From CAVQCA01 sp963710815 (lineage in GTDB: Bacteria; Pseudomonadota; Gammaproteobacteria; UBA9214): 64,000 nt of DNA. Location: assembly GCA_963710815.1 (NCBI GenBank), contig CAVQCA010000022.1, positions 14,787 through 78,786 on the forward strand, read 5' to 3'. Of the stretch, positions 1-10,008 are shown in pieces. The position numbers were made by a program, and so were the translations under genes. Numbering within the stretch: position 1 is the first letter of the stretch; the number at the start of each line of letters is the position of its first letter. The notes beneath the pieces are model-generated. The model was given only the letters and a program-made list of their open reading frames with translations, ran no database searches and was not told where the DNA came from.

Positions 1-102
1 CATCATCGCGAGGACGTGGGCGGTGACCCCGAGCACCCGCAGCTCTGTGGACGCTGTGTGGAGAACGTCGCGGGAGCGGGTGAACAGCGCCGTTACGCCT
101 GA
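1..102 (+). CDS. ileS: Isoleucyl-tRNA synthetase, C-terminal end (partial)
   Basis: Frame 1 is open from the window edge and ends in TGA at 100-102, giving 33 residues. The tail contains EDVG, EHPQLCGRC and a closing ENVAGAGEQRRYA, which matches the C-terminal zinc-binding region of bacterial IleS (the CGRC pair is the end of the zinc motif). The enzyme charges tRNA-Ile in the cytoplasm. The position directly before lspA, 22 bases away, is the usual ileS-lspA arrangement in gammaproteobacteria. Most of the gene lies outside the window. Confidence 0.9.
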   Translation, partial: HHREDVGGDPEHPQLCGRCVENVAGAGEQRRYA

Positions 103-124
103 ACCCCTGCCTGGAGAAACGGAA

Positions 125-601
125 ATGAAATGGTACTGGCTCGCCGGCGTGGTGCTGGTTCTGGATCAAGGCAGCAAGCGGCTCGCCGATTCCCTGCTGG
201 GCCCGCATGATGTGGTATCGCTGTTGCCGTTTCTGGCCTTGCGCAAGACCTATAATCCGGGCGCGGCCTTCAGCTTTCTTAGCAATGCCTCCGGCTGGCA
301 GCGCTGGTTCTTCGTGGGCCTGGCGCTGGTGGTGATCGGCGTGCTCGTGACCTGGCTGCGAAGGCTCCCCGCGGGTCAGGGCCGCCTGATTTATGGTCTC
401 GCACTGATCCTCGGCGGGGCGGCAGGCAACCTCATCGACCGCCTGCTCTATGGCCATGTCATCGACTTTATCGACCTGTACTACAAGGCCTGGCACTGGC
501 CTACCTTCAATATCGCCGATTCGGCGATCAGCATCGGCGCTGCGCTGCTGATACTGGATGCCTTCCTGGGACGCAGGGTGGCAGCTCCGGAAAGGCGATA
601 A
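125..601 (+). CDS. lspA: Lipoprotein signal peptidase LspA (signal peptidase II)
   Basis: A 158-residue inner-membrane aspartyl protease that removes the signal peptide from diacylglyceryl-prolipoproteins. Four hydrophobic segments are visible. The conserved GNLIDR, HVIDF and FNIADSAI blocks are present, with the catalytic aspartates expected at about D114 and D132. The frame is open further upstream, but the ATG at 125 follows a GGAGAAACGGAA ribosome site and gives the normal N-terminus (MKWYWLAGVVLVLDQGSK), so it is preferred. The length is normal. The gene is in the ileS-lspA-fkpB-ispH order. A palindromic repeat starts two bases after the stop codon. Confidence 0.96.
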   Translation: MKWYWLAGVVLVLDQGSKRLADSLLGPHDVVSLLPFLALRKTYNPGAAFSFLSNASGWQRWFFVGLALVVIGVLVTWLRRLPAGQGRLIYGLALILGGAAGNLIDRLLYGHVIDFIDLYYKAWHWPTFNIADSAISIGAALLILDAFLGRRVAAPERR

Positions 602-602
602 G

Positions 603-710
603 TTCACCGCAGAGTCACAGTGAACGCAGAGTGTTTTATTGTTTTCACTAAAGAATTTCTCTGCGTTCTTTGCGTCTTTGCGGTGAAAAGATGTTCATCG
701 ATGCACACTA
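603..710. repeat. MITE-like repeat family 1, copy A
   Basis: An imperfect palindrome: the left arm TTCACCGCAGAG pairs with the right arm at 671-688 (TTTGCGGTGAA), with an A/T-rich centre. The right flank ends in GCACACTA, whose reverse complement TAGTGTGC matches the outer terminal repeat of other copies. The left outer end seems lost into the lspA stop region. The element can read as a spurious peptide rich in RRTQRNS, so the open frame across it is not a gene. Confidence 0.85.
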
Positions 711-753
711 ATTGTGGAAGTCTCGATAAGTCCGTAGCATCAAGGGGCGCGTT

Positions 754-1206
754 TTGATCAATGCTGTGATATATCCCATTGGCGCAGGCAGCACCGTGAC
801 CCTGCATCTGACACTCACCCTGGCGGACGGCACGGTCGCGGAAAGCTCGCTTGACGGTGAGCCGCATACCTTCACCATGGGTGACGGGTCAATGCTGCAC
901 GGTCTGGAGCTGGCGCTCTACGGCTTGCGTCCCGGCGATACGCAGCGGCTGATGCTCCATGCAGAGCAGGCTTTCGGCAGGCGCGACCCCGCCAGGATCC
1001 ACTATCTGCCGCGCGCGGACTTTGCCGACGAGCTGGCGCTGGAACCCGGCCTCATCCTCGGGTTCACCACCCCTGAAGGCGATGAACTCGCCGGGACCGT
1101 GTTGTCCTTCACGGCTGAAACCGTCGAGGTGGATTTCAACCACCCGCTGGCAGGCCATGCCCTGACCTTCGAAGTGAAAATCATCGATGTGATTCCCGGC
1201 GGATAG
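754..1206 (+). CDS. fkpB: FKBP-type peptidyl-prolyl isomerase, FkpB/SlpA-like
   Basis: 150 residues. Begins with a beta strand (GSTVTLHLTLTLADGTVAES), then the FKBP half with GDGSMLHGLELALYGL and an inserted IF-type flap domain (FGRRDPARIHYLPRADF), ending with the SlpA signature VDFNHPLAGHALTFEVKI. SlpA-type FKBPs are cytoplasmic prolyl isomerases and chaperones. The start is TTG at 754, with AGGGG at 742-746; GTG at 766 is an alternative. Its place between lspA and ispH is conserved in Pseudomonas and relatives. Confidence 0.93.
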   Translation: MINAVIYPIGAGSTVTLHLTLTLADGTVAESSLDGEPHTFTMGDGSMLHGLELALYGLRPGDTQRLMLHAEQAFGRRDPARIHYLPRADFADELALEPGLILGFTTPEGDELAGTVLSFTAETVEVDFNHPLAGHALTFEVKIIDVIPGG

Positions 1207-1235
1207 CGGTAAGCCGGTTGATGTTCACCGCTTGT

Positions 1236-1448
1236 TATTCACCGCAGAGACGCAGAGGACACAGAGAGTCAATACGTCGTGAAAGATAGATCAATGCAAA
1301 ATATAATTGGATTATGTGCGGAAACTGCTTTCTCAACGCAAAGACGCAAAGACGCAAAGACGCAAAGTCGATTAATTGTTTTTGAAATAGATTTTCTTTG
1401 CGAACTTTGCGTCTTTGCGTTGAGTTGGTTCCTTTATGAACAGACACT
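1236..1448. repeat. MITE-like repeat family 1, copy B (composite)
   Basis: Two nested pieces: a left fragment TTCACCGCAGAGACGCAGAG at 1236 and a fuller copy at 1333-1424, where the 9-base unit CGCAAAGAC is iterated three times. The right flank TTTATGAACAGACACT is the reverse complement of the outer end AGTGTCTGTTCATAAA. It separates fkpB from ispH. The short tandem iteration probably arose by slippage and is not a CRISPR. Confidence 0.8.
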
Positions 1449-1469
1449 GTCACACATGAATAATCATCC

Positions 1470-2403
1470 ATGCAAATCCTGCTAGCCAATCCGCGCGGTT
1501 TCTGCGCCGGTGTCGACCGCGCGATCGAGATTGTCGAGCGGGCGCTGGAACTGTTCGGCGCACCGATCTACGTCCGGCATGAGGTGGTGCACAACCGCCA
1601 TGTCGTGGAGGGGTTGCGCGCGCGCGGCACGGTGTTCGTCGAAGAACTCGACGAGGTGCCGGATGATGCCACCGTCATATTCAGCGCACACGGCGTTTCA
1701 CAAGCGGTGCACGAGGAAGGGGAGGGGCGACGGCCTGCGCGTATTCGATGCCACCTGTCCGCTGGTGACCAAGGTGCATCTTGAGGTCGCCGCCATGCCC
1801 GGGAGGGGCGCGAGTGTCGTCCTGATCGGCCACAAGGGACATCCGGAGGTGGAAGGCACCATGGGCCAGTACGATGGGTCCCTCGGCGGCGCCATGTATC
1901 TGGTCGAGACACCGCGGGATGTGGCGCAGCTGGTGGTGCGGAATCCGGACAATCTGGCGTTCGTCACCCAGACGACCCTGTCGGTCGATGACGCCGCCTC
2001 CGTCATCGACGGCTTGCGGAAGCGGTTTCCGCGGATCCAGGGACCGCGCAAGGATGATATCTGCTATGCCACCCAGAACCGGCAGGATGCCGTCAAGGCA
2101 TTGGCCGGTCAATGTGATGTGTTCCTCGTGGTCGGCTCGCCCAACAGCTCCAACTCGAACCGGCTGCGCGAGATCGCCGAGAAGCAGGGCGTGGCGGCCT
2201 ACCTCGTGGATGCGGCGGACGAGATCCGCCGGGAATGGGTGACGGGCAAACAGAGCGTCGGCGTCACTGCCGGGGCGTCCGCGCCCGAGGCCCTGGTCAA
2301 CGACGTGGTTGAACGCCTGCGCGCCTGGGGCGGTGAAGTGGTGGAGGAGTTGCCGGGCCGCCGGGAGAGAGTGACCTTTTCGCTGCCGCGGGCGTTGCAG
2401 TAG
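1470..2403 (+). CDS. ispH: 4-hydroxy-3-methylbut-2-enyl diphosphate reductase IspH, with an apparent frameshift
   Basis: Last enzyme of the MEP isoprenoid pathway, an oxygen-sensitive [4Fe-4S] protein making IPP and DMAPP. Starts MQILLANPRGFCAGVDRA with cluster ligand C12. After GVSQAVHEEGEG the frame breaks and continues one base later as GLRVFDATCPLVTKVH (second ligand), DDICYATQNRQ (third ligand) and VGSPNSSNSNRL (substrate site). Removing one G from the G-rich run at 1719-1727 restores a full-length protein. The gene is essential in MEP-dependent bacteria and everything downstream is well conserved, so a sequence error is likelier than a true lesion. Confidence 0.93.
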
Positions 2404-2468
2404 CGGAGCCGGATCGATGTTAATGAGGCAACGACGGGAGGGTCACCGGGTAGTCATGTCACCAGCAC

Positions 2469-2534
2469 GTAGGGTGCGCCGTGCGCACCGCAGGTAGTGA
2501 ATCCCAGTCCGGTGCGCACGGCGCACCCTACGGG
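2469..2534. repeat. Palindromic repeat family 3, copy 1
   Basis: Arms GTAGGGTGCGCCGTGCGCACC and its inverted partner GGTGCGCACGGCGCACCCTAC enclose about 24 bases. A near-identical element lies at 55660-55723. It sits in the convergent gap between ispH and pilE, where a strong hairpin could end transcription from both sides. Confidence 0.85.
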
Positions 2535-2589
2535 TGTAGGTATCCGGTTAGATTTTCCCGAAAGGGTGTGTGCGGTGTCGGCGTCCGGC

Positions 2590-3006
2590 CTATTTCCAGC
2601 AATCGCCGTCGGACAGCGGCCCGCTGACCGACTTGGTGCCCGTTGAGTCCAGCGTGAAGGTGCCGCATTTGTCGTTCGTCCTGCCCACCCTGCGGGGTGG
2701 CACTAACGGTAAAGGACGACGTTGGTCTGCGCTATCGATGCTTAGCATGTAATTTCCCTTGTCGGTCAGCTTATGGAAGATGTCTGCTGACGTCGTACCG
2801 AGCGTCGCACCGGCATAGGTGCCCTTGTCAGAGTAATAGCGCTCCAGCCGGTCCGCCAGCTCCAGCAGTTCACCCATACCCTCGGCGCGCCGCGACTTCA
2901 TGACCTGGTCCCGGTAGGAGGGGTAGCCGAACGCGACGATAATGCCCAGGATCGCCACTACGATCATCGCCTCGATCAGGGTAAAGCCACGCATCATTCT
3001 GTTCAT
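2590..3006 (-). CDS. pilE: Type IV pilus minor pilin PilE
   Basis: Prepilin with leader MNRMMRG and mature end FTLIEAMIVVAILGIIVAF, including Glu at mature position 5, as required for methylation and assembly. The C-terminal cysteine pair (KCGT and DCW) marks the disulfide loop. The frame is open upstream but this ATG gives the normal short leader. Between IDSADQ and NDKCGT the reading (RRPLPLVPPRRVGR) is unlike a pilin. A neighbouring frame gives TSSFTVSATPQGGQD there, so two compensating one-base indels at about 2722 and 2676 are likely. Last gene of the minor-pilin cluster. Confidence 0.88.
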   Translation of the reverse strand: MNRMMRGFTLIEAMIVVAILGIIVAFGYPSYRDQVMKSRRAEGMGELLELADRLERYYSDKGTYAGATLGTTSADIFHKLTDKGNYMLSIDSADQRRPLPLVPPRRVGRTNDKCGTFTLDSTGTKSVSGPLSDGDCWK

Positions 3007-3121
3007 AGCAACCGTCCTGTTTTGCCTGCCTCCATGCCCCGGCAACGGGGCATGGCATCGGTTCTGAGCCTGCCCCGGCTGTTCTTGTCCAGCCAGGGCA
3101 GGGGTATCTCAATCGCTCAGG

Positions 3122-6100
3122 TCAATCCAGCTGCGCCGCCCGGCCGTGAGATTCGGGCCCAGGTGAACGTTGTTCGGATGACCTCGATTCAATCGTCGTC
3201 GCCGGTGAGCCGCGGGTGCCGAGCAGATCCTTGTCGATCGGCAGCAGGTGCTGCTCCGGCACGTGACCGGGGGCGTACCGGCGGTAGTGATCGTATTTCG
3301 CGAGGTCCGGGTTGTCCTTAAGCAGGTTCGCGAGATCTAACAGCGCCTGGTTGAGTTCGCCCTCGCTCGTGGCACCCTGTACCTTGTCAAGTGCTCGCAC
3401 GTACTGCGAATACAGACTGTCCTGGTTCGAGGGGTCGCCAATACCGCTACCACAATCTTGGCCACCTGTACCTGTCGTCAGGCAGTCGTACTCGCCGTAT
3501 GTCAAGCCGCCGAGTTCCTGCTTGAGCGCGCTGTTATAGCTGGAATCGCCGTAGCAGGGGATCGAGGCGGGGGGAGCACGACGCAGGTTGTCGGCCAGGT
3601 CGCTGTAGTGCCAGAACATGGTGAGCTCGTACAGCAGGCCGTTGTCTACGCCGCCGTTGTAAGCTTTGGTCATGAGCGTCGTGTTGTCAGTGTATGTCAG
3701 GATCACAGGGTTTTTGCTGCTCTTGGACGTGCTGAGTCTGAAGGCCCTCGCATACGTACCTCCGAAGCGTGTGCCGCCGCCGTTGGATACGGGCAGGGTG
3801 TTCGGATCCTGCAGGGGGCATTCGGTGTTGTCATAGTGGGCCGCTTGGCAATAAGTTCCCTGCTTAAAGTTGTCAACATCGATAAACTGCACCGTCAGGG
3901 CGCCGTTGCGCCAGCGGTATTTGTTACCCTTTCCTTCCATGCTTTCGGTGATGTGCAGGTTGCGCGCCGGATCTCCTGACGTAGCCGACGGGCGGCGGCG
4001 GGGCTGGAGTGTTGTTCGAGCAGTTTGGGCTGCTGTAACTGTCCCAAGTAGTTGTTTCGGTGACGTCATATGAGAAGTCTGGCGCGTTGCTCAGCACTTG
4101 CTGATCCGTATAGCACACCGGGTCGCGGTAATCGTGCAGGCCCAGCACGCACTGCGAGCGTGTACCCACCACGCCGCCGTCGAGAATGGACCGTTGGTTC
4201 AACTTCACCCGCACGCTGGGCGTACTGCCATCGCCACACTTGCCGTCGCTGCCGCCCGCCTTGGCGATGTCGTCCAGCGTGAACACGAAGCCTGTATGGC
4301 CATCGAGTGTGAAGCTCCTCAAAGCACTTACAGGGTCGCCACTGGTCTCCAGTTTATTGGTGATCGTGTCCTCGTATTCAACCACGGGCCAGCTGTCGCA
4401 GCCGATCTGCAGCTCCGCACTCGGGGAGAGATCGCCGTTGGCTACGACGATGATGAACTCCTTGTCGTTGGCAAGCCGCGTTGTCTGACCGCTGTTGCCG
4501 TAGACCTCGGATTCTGGCGTCGTTAGCGTCGTATCATAGGCGCGGTTGAGTTCGGGCACGACCGCCCCGATGCATCCGTCGCCCGCCACGACGCTGCCGC
4601 CGGGACAGACAGGGGGAGTGGTATCGGTGGCATTGGTCGTTGGAACGACGGGTGCGCCGATAAAGCTGGCCTTGCCGCGCCGGGGTTCCAGCCGGAACAG
4701 ATCCACGTCAATGGTGTTGGTGACGGGATTGAAGAGATTGTTTGCGTCACTGTATTCGTGGAAGTGCCCGTCGACGGCGCCTCCCGCGCCATCGTGATCA
4801 GCCGCGGCCAACATGTCGTAGCCCTCGGTTTCGTCTACGTCACTTTGTGTTAAGGAGTAGTGTGGGGCGGCCGTACTGACGCTCGGCGCCATGGTGCCAC
4901 CATAGGGGCTGTCCGTCTCCACGTCCAGATGGCCGTCAAGCAGTATGGGCGCAGGCTGGACCGGCAGGCGCAGGCCGTTGATGAGCATGATGTCCTGTCC
5001 CTGGCCCAGGCGGGCGATGTCCGGCTGGGAAATGTTGCCGTCGCCGAGCCCCACTCCGACGGGGAATTTGCCGCCGGTGTACTCGTCGCAGGCATCCAGC
5101 GACTGGTCGTGATTGGTGTTGAAGACAACTTCCCCGCCGTCGCCCCCGGTGAGGTAATCCAGGGACATCAGCCAGCTGGAGCCGGCTCCATCAGTCCCCG
5201 GGCCGCGTGTCACGACTGTCACGCGCCCGGCGCGAAGCTTGGGCGAACCCAGCACCTGTTCGTCAGCAGGCAAGGATACCCGCCAGCCTTTGGCTTTGGT
5301 GCATTGTGTCGGATCCTGACCCGTACACAGATAGTCGACCGAATTCGCGGTATCCATGTACCGGATGATATCGGCTGCCGGGGGGGTGGTGATCGTGCAG
5401 GGGGAGCTGTTGGTGAATGTCGGCTCGGTTGCATGCAGGGTCTGGTCGACGATCTTGGTTCCCGGGCCGCGGTCCCAGATGCCATAGATGGCCTGCGGTG
5501 GATAGGTGTTCGCCGGATAGTTGGTCGACCCTCCCACTGATGCTGGATGGTGCCAGTGCCGAAGTAGACCATATAGCCGCCGTTTGGCTGGCTGCCGATT
5601 TCCGGTGCGGTGGTGATGGGTTGCAGCGGTGTTCCATCGGTGTCTATCTTGCCGGTGTATAGTTTGATCACCGTGTTATCGTGCAAATTGAAACGCCACA
5701 TGTTGCCGCTGTCATCGCCGGCATAGGCGAAATCAACCACGCTATCACCGTCGGTGTCGACCAGCGTCGGGGCGGCGAGACCCTCTGCTACAGGTGCGCA
5801 AGAGGTGCCTTCGCAGGCGGATATTTTGGTCACGGTATAATCTTCCAGGCTGATGAGCAGCAGTCTGGCTTTGCCGCTGGTGCTGCCAAAACCGTTGCCG
5901 GTGACGATGTACCATTTGCCATTCGCCAGGCGGGCGATGGTCGGCGAGCCGTAGATATGGCCGATATCGGCGCCGGTCTTCTCGAACAAGACCTTGTCGT
6001 TGCTGGCGTCCGGATTGGTGACATCCAGCGCGAACAGCCCCTTGGCGCCGGCTCCCAGGCCGCCGGTGAGCACGGTCTTCCAGTTCCCGCTTGTGGTGCC

Positions 6101-7101
6101 GACCTCGGCATCCGCGGCCGTCAGTTCACCGTCGACGAAGTAGGTGTGGACATAGGGAATGTTTTTCAGCTTGTCGAGCTTGCTCACGGGCGGAGGCGGT
6201 GCAGGCGTAGTTGAGCCGGGATCGTAGTCCGGATCGACGATCAGCATTGACGGGATATAGGCATACACTTCGTCCCCGTTGGCGGCATCGAAGACATGCA
6301 GCATGCCGTCGTTGGCGCCCATGGCAATCCGTTTCTCTCGGCCGGCCTGGTCTGTCTTGAAGGCAGAAAAATTGTCGAAGTTGAAATTTTCCGGCGGGTC
6401 GCCGATGTACACGGGGTTCGAATTGATAATATCGCCGAGCAGGCTGGAGCGGATGCGGTAGGTGCCGCCCGGGTTGCTTTTTTCGTTGCTGTGGTCGCCG
6501 CGGATGAAATTCAGTATCGGGCTTGCGGACAGCGTGTCGGTGAAGACACCGTCGCCATTAGGATCGTAAGCCGCGGGGTCCAGGGCCTGCTTTTGCGTGG
6601 CACTCAACCCGTTTGTGGCTTCCATCGGAAATTAACCTGGCGCAGGTTTGTCAGCGTAAGTATGTATAGATCGTTCCGTCCCGTATCCCAGTAATCCGTA
6701 TAGCTCGTACAATTTGTGTCAGCACACTCGTTTTTATAAAAGGTAGCGCGCGCCATCCAGTTGGTTCCCGTGGCCTCTGGTGGATTGGAGCCTACTACCG
6801 CATCGGTGATCAGCTTGCCTGCCGAACCTGCCGGACAGGTCGTCGTGTCAGTGGGTGTTTGTCCGCAGAGAGTGTACTGGATGAGGTCACCCTGCCATGC
6901 ACCGTTTTCTAACCATGGCGCATAGGCATGAACGCTGTCGCCCGACAGGTCCGTGCCGGACAGGGCATAAGGGGCGAGCGTTGTCGTCGGCTGCTCACTA
7001 ATGGTGGTTTCGTTGATGATGAACGCCGCGTACAGGGCGGTGCTTATTACCACAATCGCAGCGGCAGCAATGAGGTAACGGCTCTTTATCTTCATTTTCA
7101 T
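3122..7101 (-). CDS. pilY1: Type IV pilus tip adhesin and biogenesis factor PilY1, with three apparent frameshifts
   Basis: About 1,300 residues in four overlapping open pieces. The N-terminus (7101-6604) has a signal-like membrane segment. The middle piece has the PilY1 C-terminal beta-propeller start, IRSSLLGDIINSNPVYIG and REKRIAMGANDGMLHVFDA, then EF-hand-like DTDGDSVVDFAYAGDDSGNM. Frames change at about 6618, 5532 and 3980, each repaired by restoring one base (W-K-A-T-N-G, W-E-G-S-T-N-Y and G-Y-T-S-G-D-P). PilY1 proteins cap and regulate pilus extension and bind calcium. The real stop may differ, because a neighbouring frame ends in GDDD. GGAG precedes the start. Confidence 0.88.
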
Positions 7102-7119
7102 GACACGGTCTCCAGTGAA

Positions 7120-7683
7120 TCAACAGGGAGGCTTGGCGGATACGTACACCGATTGCACGGTGCGCCTGGCGCCCCTGCTGGAATCGTTCTGTGCAGAGAT
7201 AAGAAAGATGTAACGTACGCAGTCCGAGGTGGAAGTTGTTGAATTGTATGAGGCAGAGCCTTTGTAACTCTGACTGCATTTCAGGTCTTTGTACGGACCG
7301 AAATATTCCACGATATAGCGGGAGGGTGCGGTGTCATCATCGGGTGGTATCGTCAGGTAGGAAGCGTCTGGCCAGTTCACTGCCGCGGGATCGAAAGCGG
7401 GCTTGGAACCGCTGGGAAGGTCGTAGTACCCGACGCCCGGCACCGTGCATTTCTCAACCGCGGTTTGTGCAACCTGCTCGCCCGTGGCGAGCGTTGCTTC
7501 CGCGTTGTTCAGCGCCCTGGCCTGGAACTGGCTGTTACCGGCCATCAGGTTCTCCAGCCGCGCGATGTTCATTCCAAACACGCCGAGGATGGTGAGAACG
7601 AGCAGGACAATCAGCGCCATGAACAGGGCAGCGCCCTGCTGGCGGTGGTGGATCGTTAATGATACGGCTGGGGAATGCGACAT
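7120..7683 (-). CDS. pilX: Type IV pilus assembly protein PilX
   Basis: 187 residues, intact. Leader MSHSPAVSLTIHHRQQG is followed by a hydrophobic mature start AALFMALIVLLVLTILGVFGM; like other PilX proteins it lacks the pilin Glu5. The rest is a globular domain with a cysteine pair (KCSQ and DCVRY). PilX is a minor pilin of the tip-priming complex with PilV, PilW, FimU and PilY1. GGAG lies 9 bases before the ATG; 16 bases separate it from the pilW stop and 18 from the pilY1 start, consistent with one operon. Confidence 0.9.
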   Translation of the reverse strand: MSHSPAVSLTIHHRQQGAALFMALIVLLVLTILGVFGMNIARLENLMAGNSQFQARALNNAEATLATGEQVAQTAVEKCTVPGVGYYDLPSGSKPAFDPAAVNWPDASYLTIPPDDDTAPSRYIVEYFGPYKDLKCSQSYKGSASYNSTTSTSDCVRYIFLISAQNDSSRGARRTVQSVYVSAKPPC

Positions 7684-7698
7684 AACTTGAACTCCGGC

Positions 7699-8752
7699 TT
7701 AACGATTGCGCAGCATGACGGTAGTTGTGTAGAGCTGCCGGCGGTAACCATCATTGAAGGGGGTGATCACACCGGGCATGGTGTACGTTGTTCGTATTGG
7801 TGTAGCCGGTCTCCGGGCACTCCGCACGCGTCAGCAACCAGTACTGGACGGCGATGACATTGCCCCAGTCTGAGTCGATTTTAGAGTCGCCGGCATCCAC
7901 GTAGTCGTCGGCCGACTTGTCCCCGTCGGTGTCGATGCCGTATTTGACCTCGAACTTTTCGACGCCTGTGGCGATCTCTTCCGCCGCGGGTTTCCCGCTA
8001 TCGTCGAGGCTTTCGCGGAGCAGCGAAGGGACCGCGGTGCCGCGGCACTTGGTGGTGGGGGACGGGCCGATGTAATAGGCGTGCGCGACCAGTTCCGCCA
8101 CGCGCTCGTCGGGTGCGGCACCCGCGTCGGGTGCGGATGGGGTCGAGAGGTCGTAGTCCATGTCATTATCTATCTTGCCTGCGTCCTTGCCCTGAAATAT
8201 GCGGCCGAGCGCCTCGCCGGAGGCCGTTAGCGAGGAGCGCAGGTAGAGCCGGTTGGCTTCAAAATCCGGTGTTGTCTGACTGCCGACCTGCCAGGGCGCC
8301 TGGTAGCGCGTCACCAGGATGTCGCTGCCCAGGTAGTCGCTGTCGGGGATGCAGCCAGTAGCCGGATACTGGAAGTATAGCCGGAATTGGTATTGTTCAT
8401 ACCGAATATCGGCCTGTCCAGCATGCGGCCCCAGGTATTGTCGTCTTTATTGCATGTGCCGTCGTCATTCAGCATCGGGGCAGTGCCCGATATCAGTTCG
8501 ATGTCGGCATTGCCGCCCCAGTAACTGGCACGCCGCAGGTCCTGGGCGATGGTCTCAACCGCGTAACGGGCGTTTTCCTGCTGGTGCCCGAGGGTGTCCT
8601 GGATGGTGAAGCTCTTCTTGGAACTGAGGTAGATCTGCCCGATGCCGGCAAGCAGAATGAGCGTAATGACCAGCGCCACCATGAGTTCGACCAGGCTGAA
8701 GCCATGGCAACGGCGGTATAAGTGTATCCAGATTGAGGTCTGCCTTATGCAT
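7699..8752 (-). CDS. pilW: Type IV pilus assembly protein PilW, with three apparent frameshifts
   Basis: The prepilin start GFSLVELMVALVITLILLAGIGQIYLSS is clear, but no start codon exists in that frame. The likely start is ATG at 8752 (MHKADLNLDTL), overlapping the pilV stop, with a one-base deletion near 8702. A second deletion near 8374 links SGYTSSI to PATGCIPDSDYLGSD. An insertion near 7785 links TGYTNTN to TYTMPGVITPF and gives the C-terminus TVMLRNR ending at 7699. Corrected length is about 350 residues, normal for PilW. Downstream codons read well in every piece. Confidence 0.87.
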
Positions 8753-9385
8753 TGGGTATCGGCCTCGGGATGGTCACGTTCAATTGCATGCAGCGCAGGC
8801 TTTTCTCATTGCTTGGGTAGGAGACGTTGCCGTTAGCATCCACCTACAGTCCGTTTTAGTGGCGCCGGTCCGGGACTCGTCCCAATACACGGTAACGTCA
8901 TAGCTGACAATATCGTCGAGTGCGCCGACGGGTGTGCCGAGCGTCCCGTCGATGCCGGGGTCGATTGCCTGTGTGATCTTGGCCTTGCCGGTGGGCAAGA
9001 TGCGTTCTACAGCGCTACACCAGGTATCGAGGTCGTATTCGGCCATGGTCGAGGGATCAGACGAAGTCGGAGGGCGGGGCAGGCAGCGGATCAGGGCAAC
9101 GGCCATTCCATAATTGTCGACTATAGCGGTAACTTCATTCGTTGAGGTGTCCGTGGTATAGCTACCCGCCACATTGGCGCGCATTCGATCTGCGATGTCA
9201 TAGATCAGCTGGGTTGCGTGTGTGCGCGTGGTGGCCATGGTGTTGGAGCGCAGGCCCGTGGTCTGCAGTGCCGCCAGTCCCAGCAGGCCGATGGCCAGAA
9301 CCAGCAGGGCGATCAGGACCTCGAGCAGGGTAAAGCCAGACTGGTGCATTCCTCGTGAAAAAGTCATGGCAGATGTGTTAGTCAT
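8745..9385 (-). CDS. pilV: Type IV pilus modification protein PilV, with an apparent frameshift
   Basis: Mature start GFTLLEVLIALLVLAIGLLGLAALQTTGLRS with Glu at position 5 is typical of PilV. The body is intact to KTDCRW; then a one-base deletion near 8845 shifts the frame. The other frame reads DANGNVSYPSNEKSLRCMQL and ends IPRPIPNA at 8745, the usual cysteine-containing PilV end. The start at 9385 lies right after the fimT stop; an ATG at 9397 overlaps it. Stop and pilW start overlap, suggesting translational coupling. Confidence 0.87.
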
Positions 9386-9387
9386 AT

Positions 9388-10008
9388 TTAGCTGCATCCA
9401 ACCGTGGCAACACTGGTGTGCCCCTGTGGTGTGATGGAAATCTTGCGAGCCTGTGTTTTCTCGCAGTTCTTTGCCTCGATGGTGAAATCAACTGTGTCAG
9501 CACTATCTCTCGAGCATGCGCCGGACAGGTGGGTGCCGGACAACCCCGTCGGGAGAAAACACAAAAGACCAGCATCGGTGGTCAGGGTGCTTCCCTGGGA
9601 AAGGCCTTTGTTGGTTCTCATGATGCAATCTTCCGTCTTGAGACATTTTCCCGTGCCTATGTCGGGCGCCTTATGTCCGGCCAGGTCAGTATCTCTGTCC
9701 AGGTCAGAAAAAACGATCCAGCCATCCGCCCAGGTGTCCTTGCCGGTACAAGTCGCCTGGTCGCTACTCGCGCAAACGACAATATTTTCGCCACGCTTCA
9801 GCGCTTCACTGCGTGCCAGCTGGATGGCGGAGATCAGGTCATTGGCCTGTCCCGTCACGCGGTTGTTCTTGATAAAGGACTGGAACGCCGGAACGCCCGC
9901 GGCCAGCAAGATAGTAAGCACGACAATGGTGATCAGTAATTCCACCAGGGTGAATCCGGGTTCTTTGTCCATAGTCAATTTATTACAAACCTCGCTCATC
10001 AATGTCAT
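9388..10008 (-). CDS. fimT: Type IV pilus minor pilin, FimT/FimU (GspH family)
   Basis: 206 residues, intact. Leader MDKEPG and mature start FTLVELLITIVVLTILLAAGVPAF are followed by the GspH body: NNRVTGQANDLISAIQLARSEALKRG, then VVCASSDQATCTG and WADGWIVFSDLD. FimU/FimT proteins join the minor pilin complex; some FimT homologues bind DNA for uptake. The longest start is 10008; the internal ATG at 9972 gives the normal six-residue leader and may be the real start. First gene of the fimT-pilV-pilW-pilX-pilY1-pilE run. Confidence 0.88.
   Translation of the reverse strand: MTLMSEVCNKLTMDKEPGFTLVELLITIVVLTILLAAGVPAFQSFIKNNRVTGQANDLISAIQLARSEALKRGENIVVCASSDQATCTGKDTWADGWIVFSDLDRDTDLAGHKAPDIGTGKCLKTEDCIMRTNKGLSQGSTLTTDAGLLCFLPTGLSGTHLSGACSRDSADTVDFTIEAKNCEKTQARKISITPQGHTSVATVGCS

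Noticed and set aside
604..867. Minus-strand frame giving an RRTQRNS peptide
   Set aside because: It is encoded by family 1 repeat copy A and overlaps fkpB; such peptides arise wherever the repeat occurs.
1333..1372. Short tandem CGCAAAGAC units as a CRISPR
   Set aside because: Units are 9 bases with no spacers; this is slippage inside the repeat element.
1279..1485. Plus-strand frame before ispH
   Set aside because: Consists mostly of repeat copy B (KTQSR type peptide) and has no ribosome site.
3458..3979. Long plus-strand frames opposite pilY1 (also 4860-5540)
   Set aside because: Antisense to well-supported pilY1 pieces; their residues match no family.
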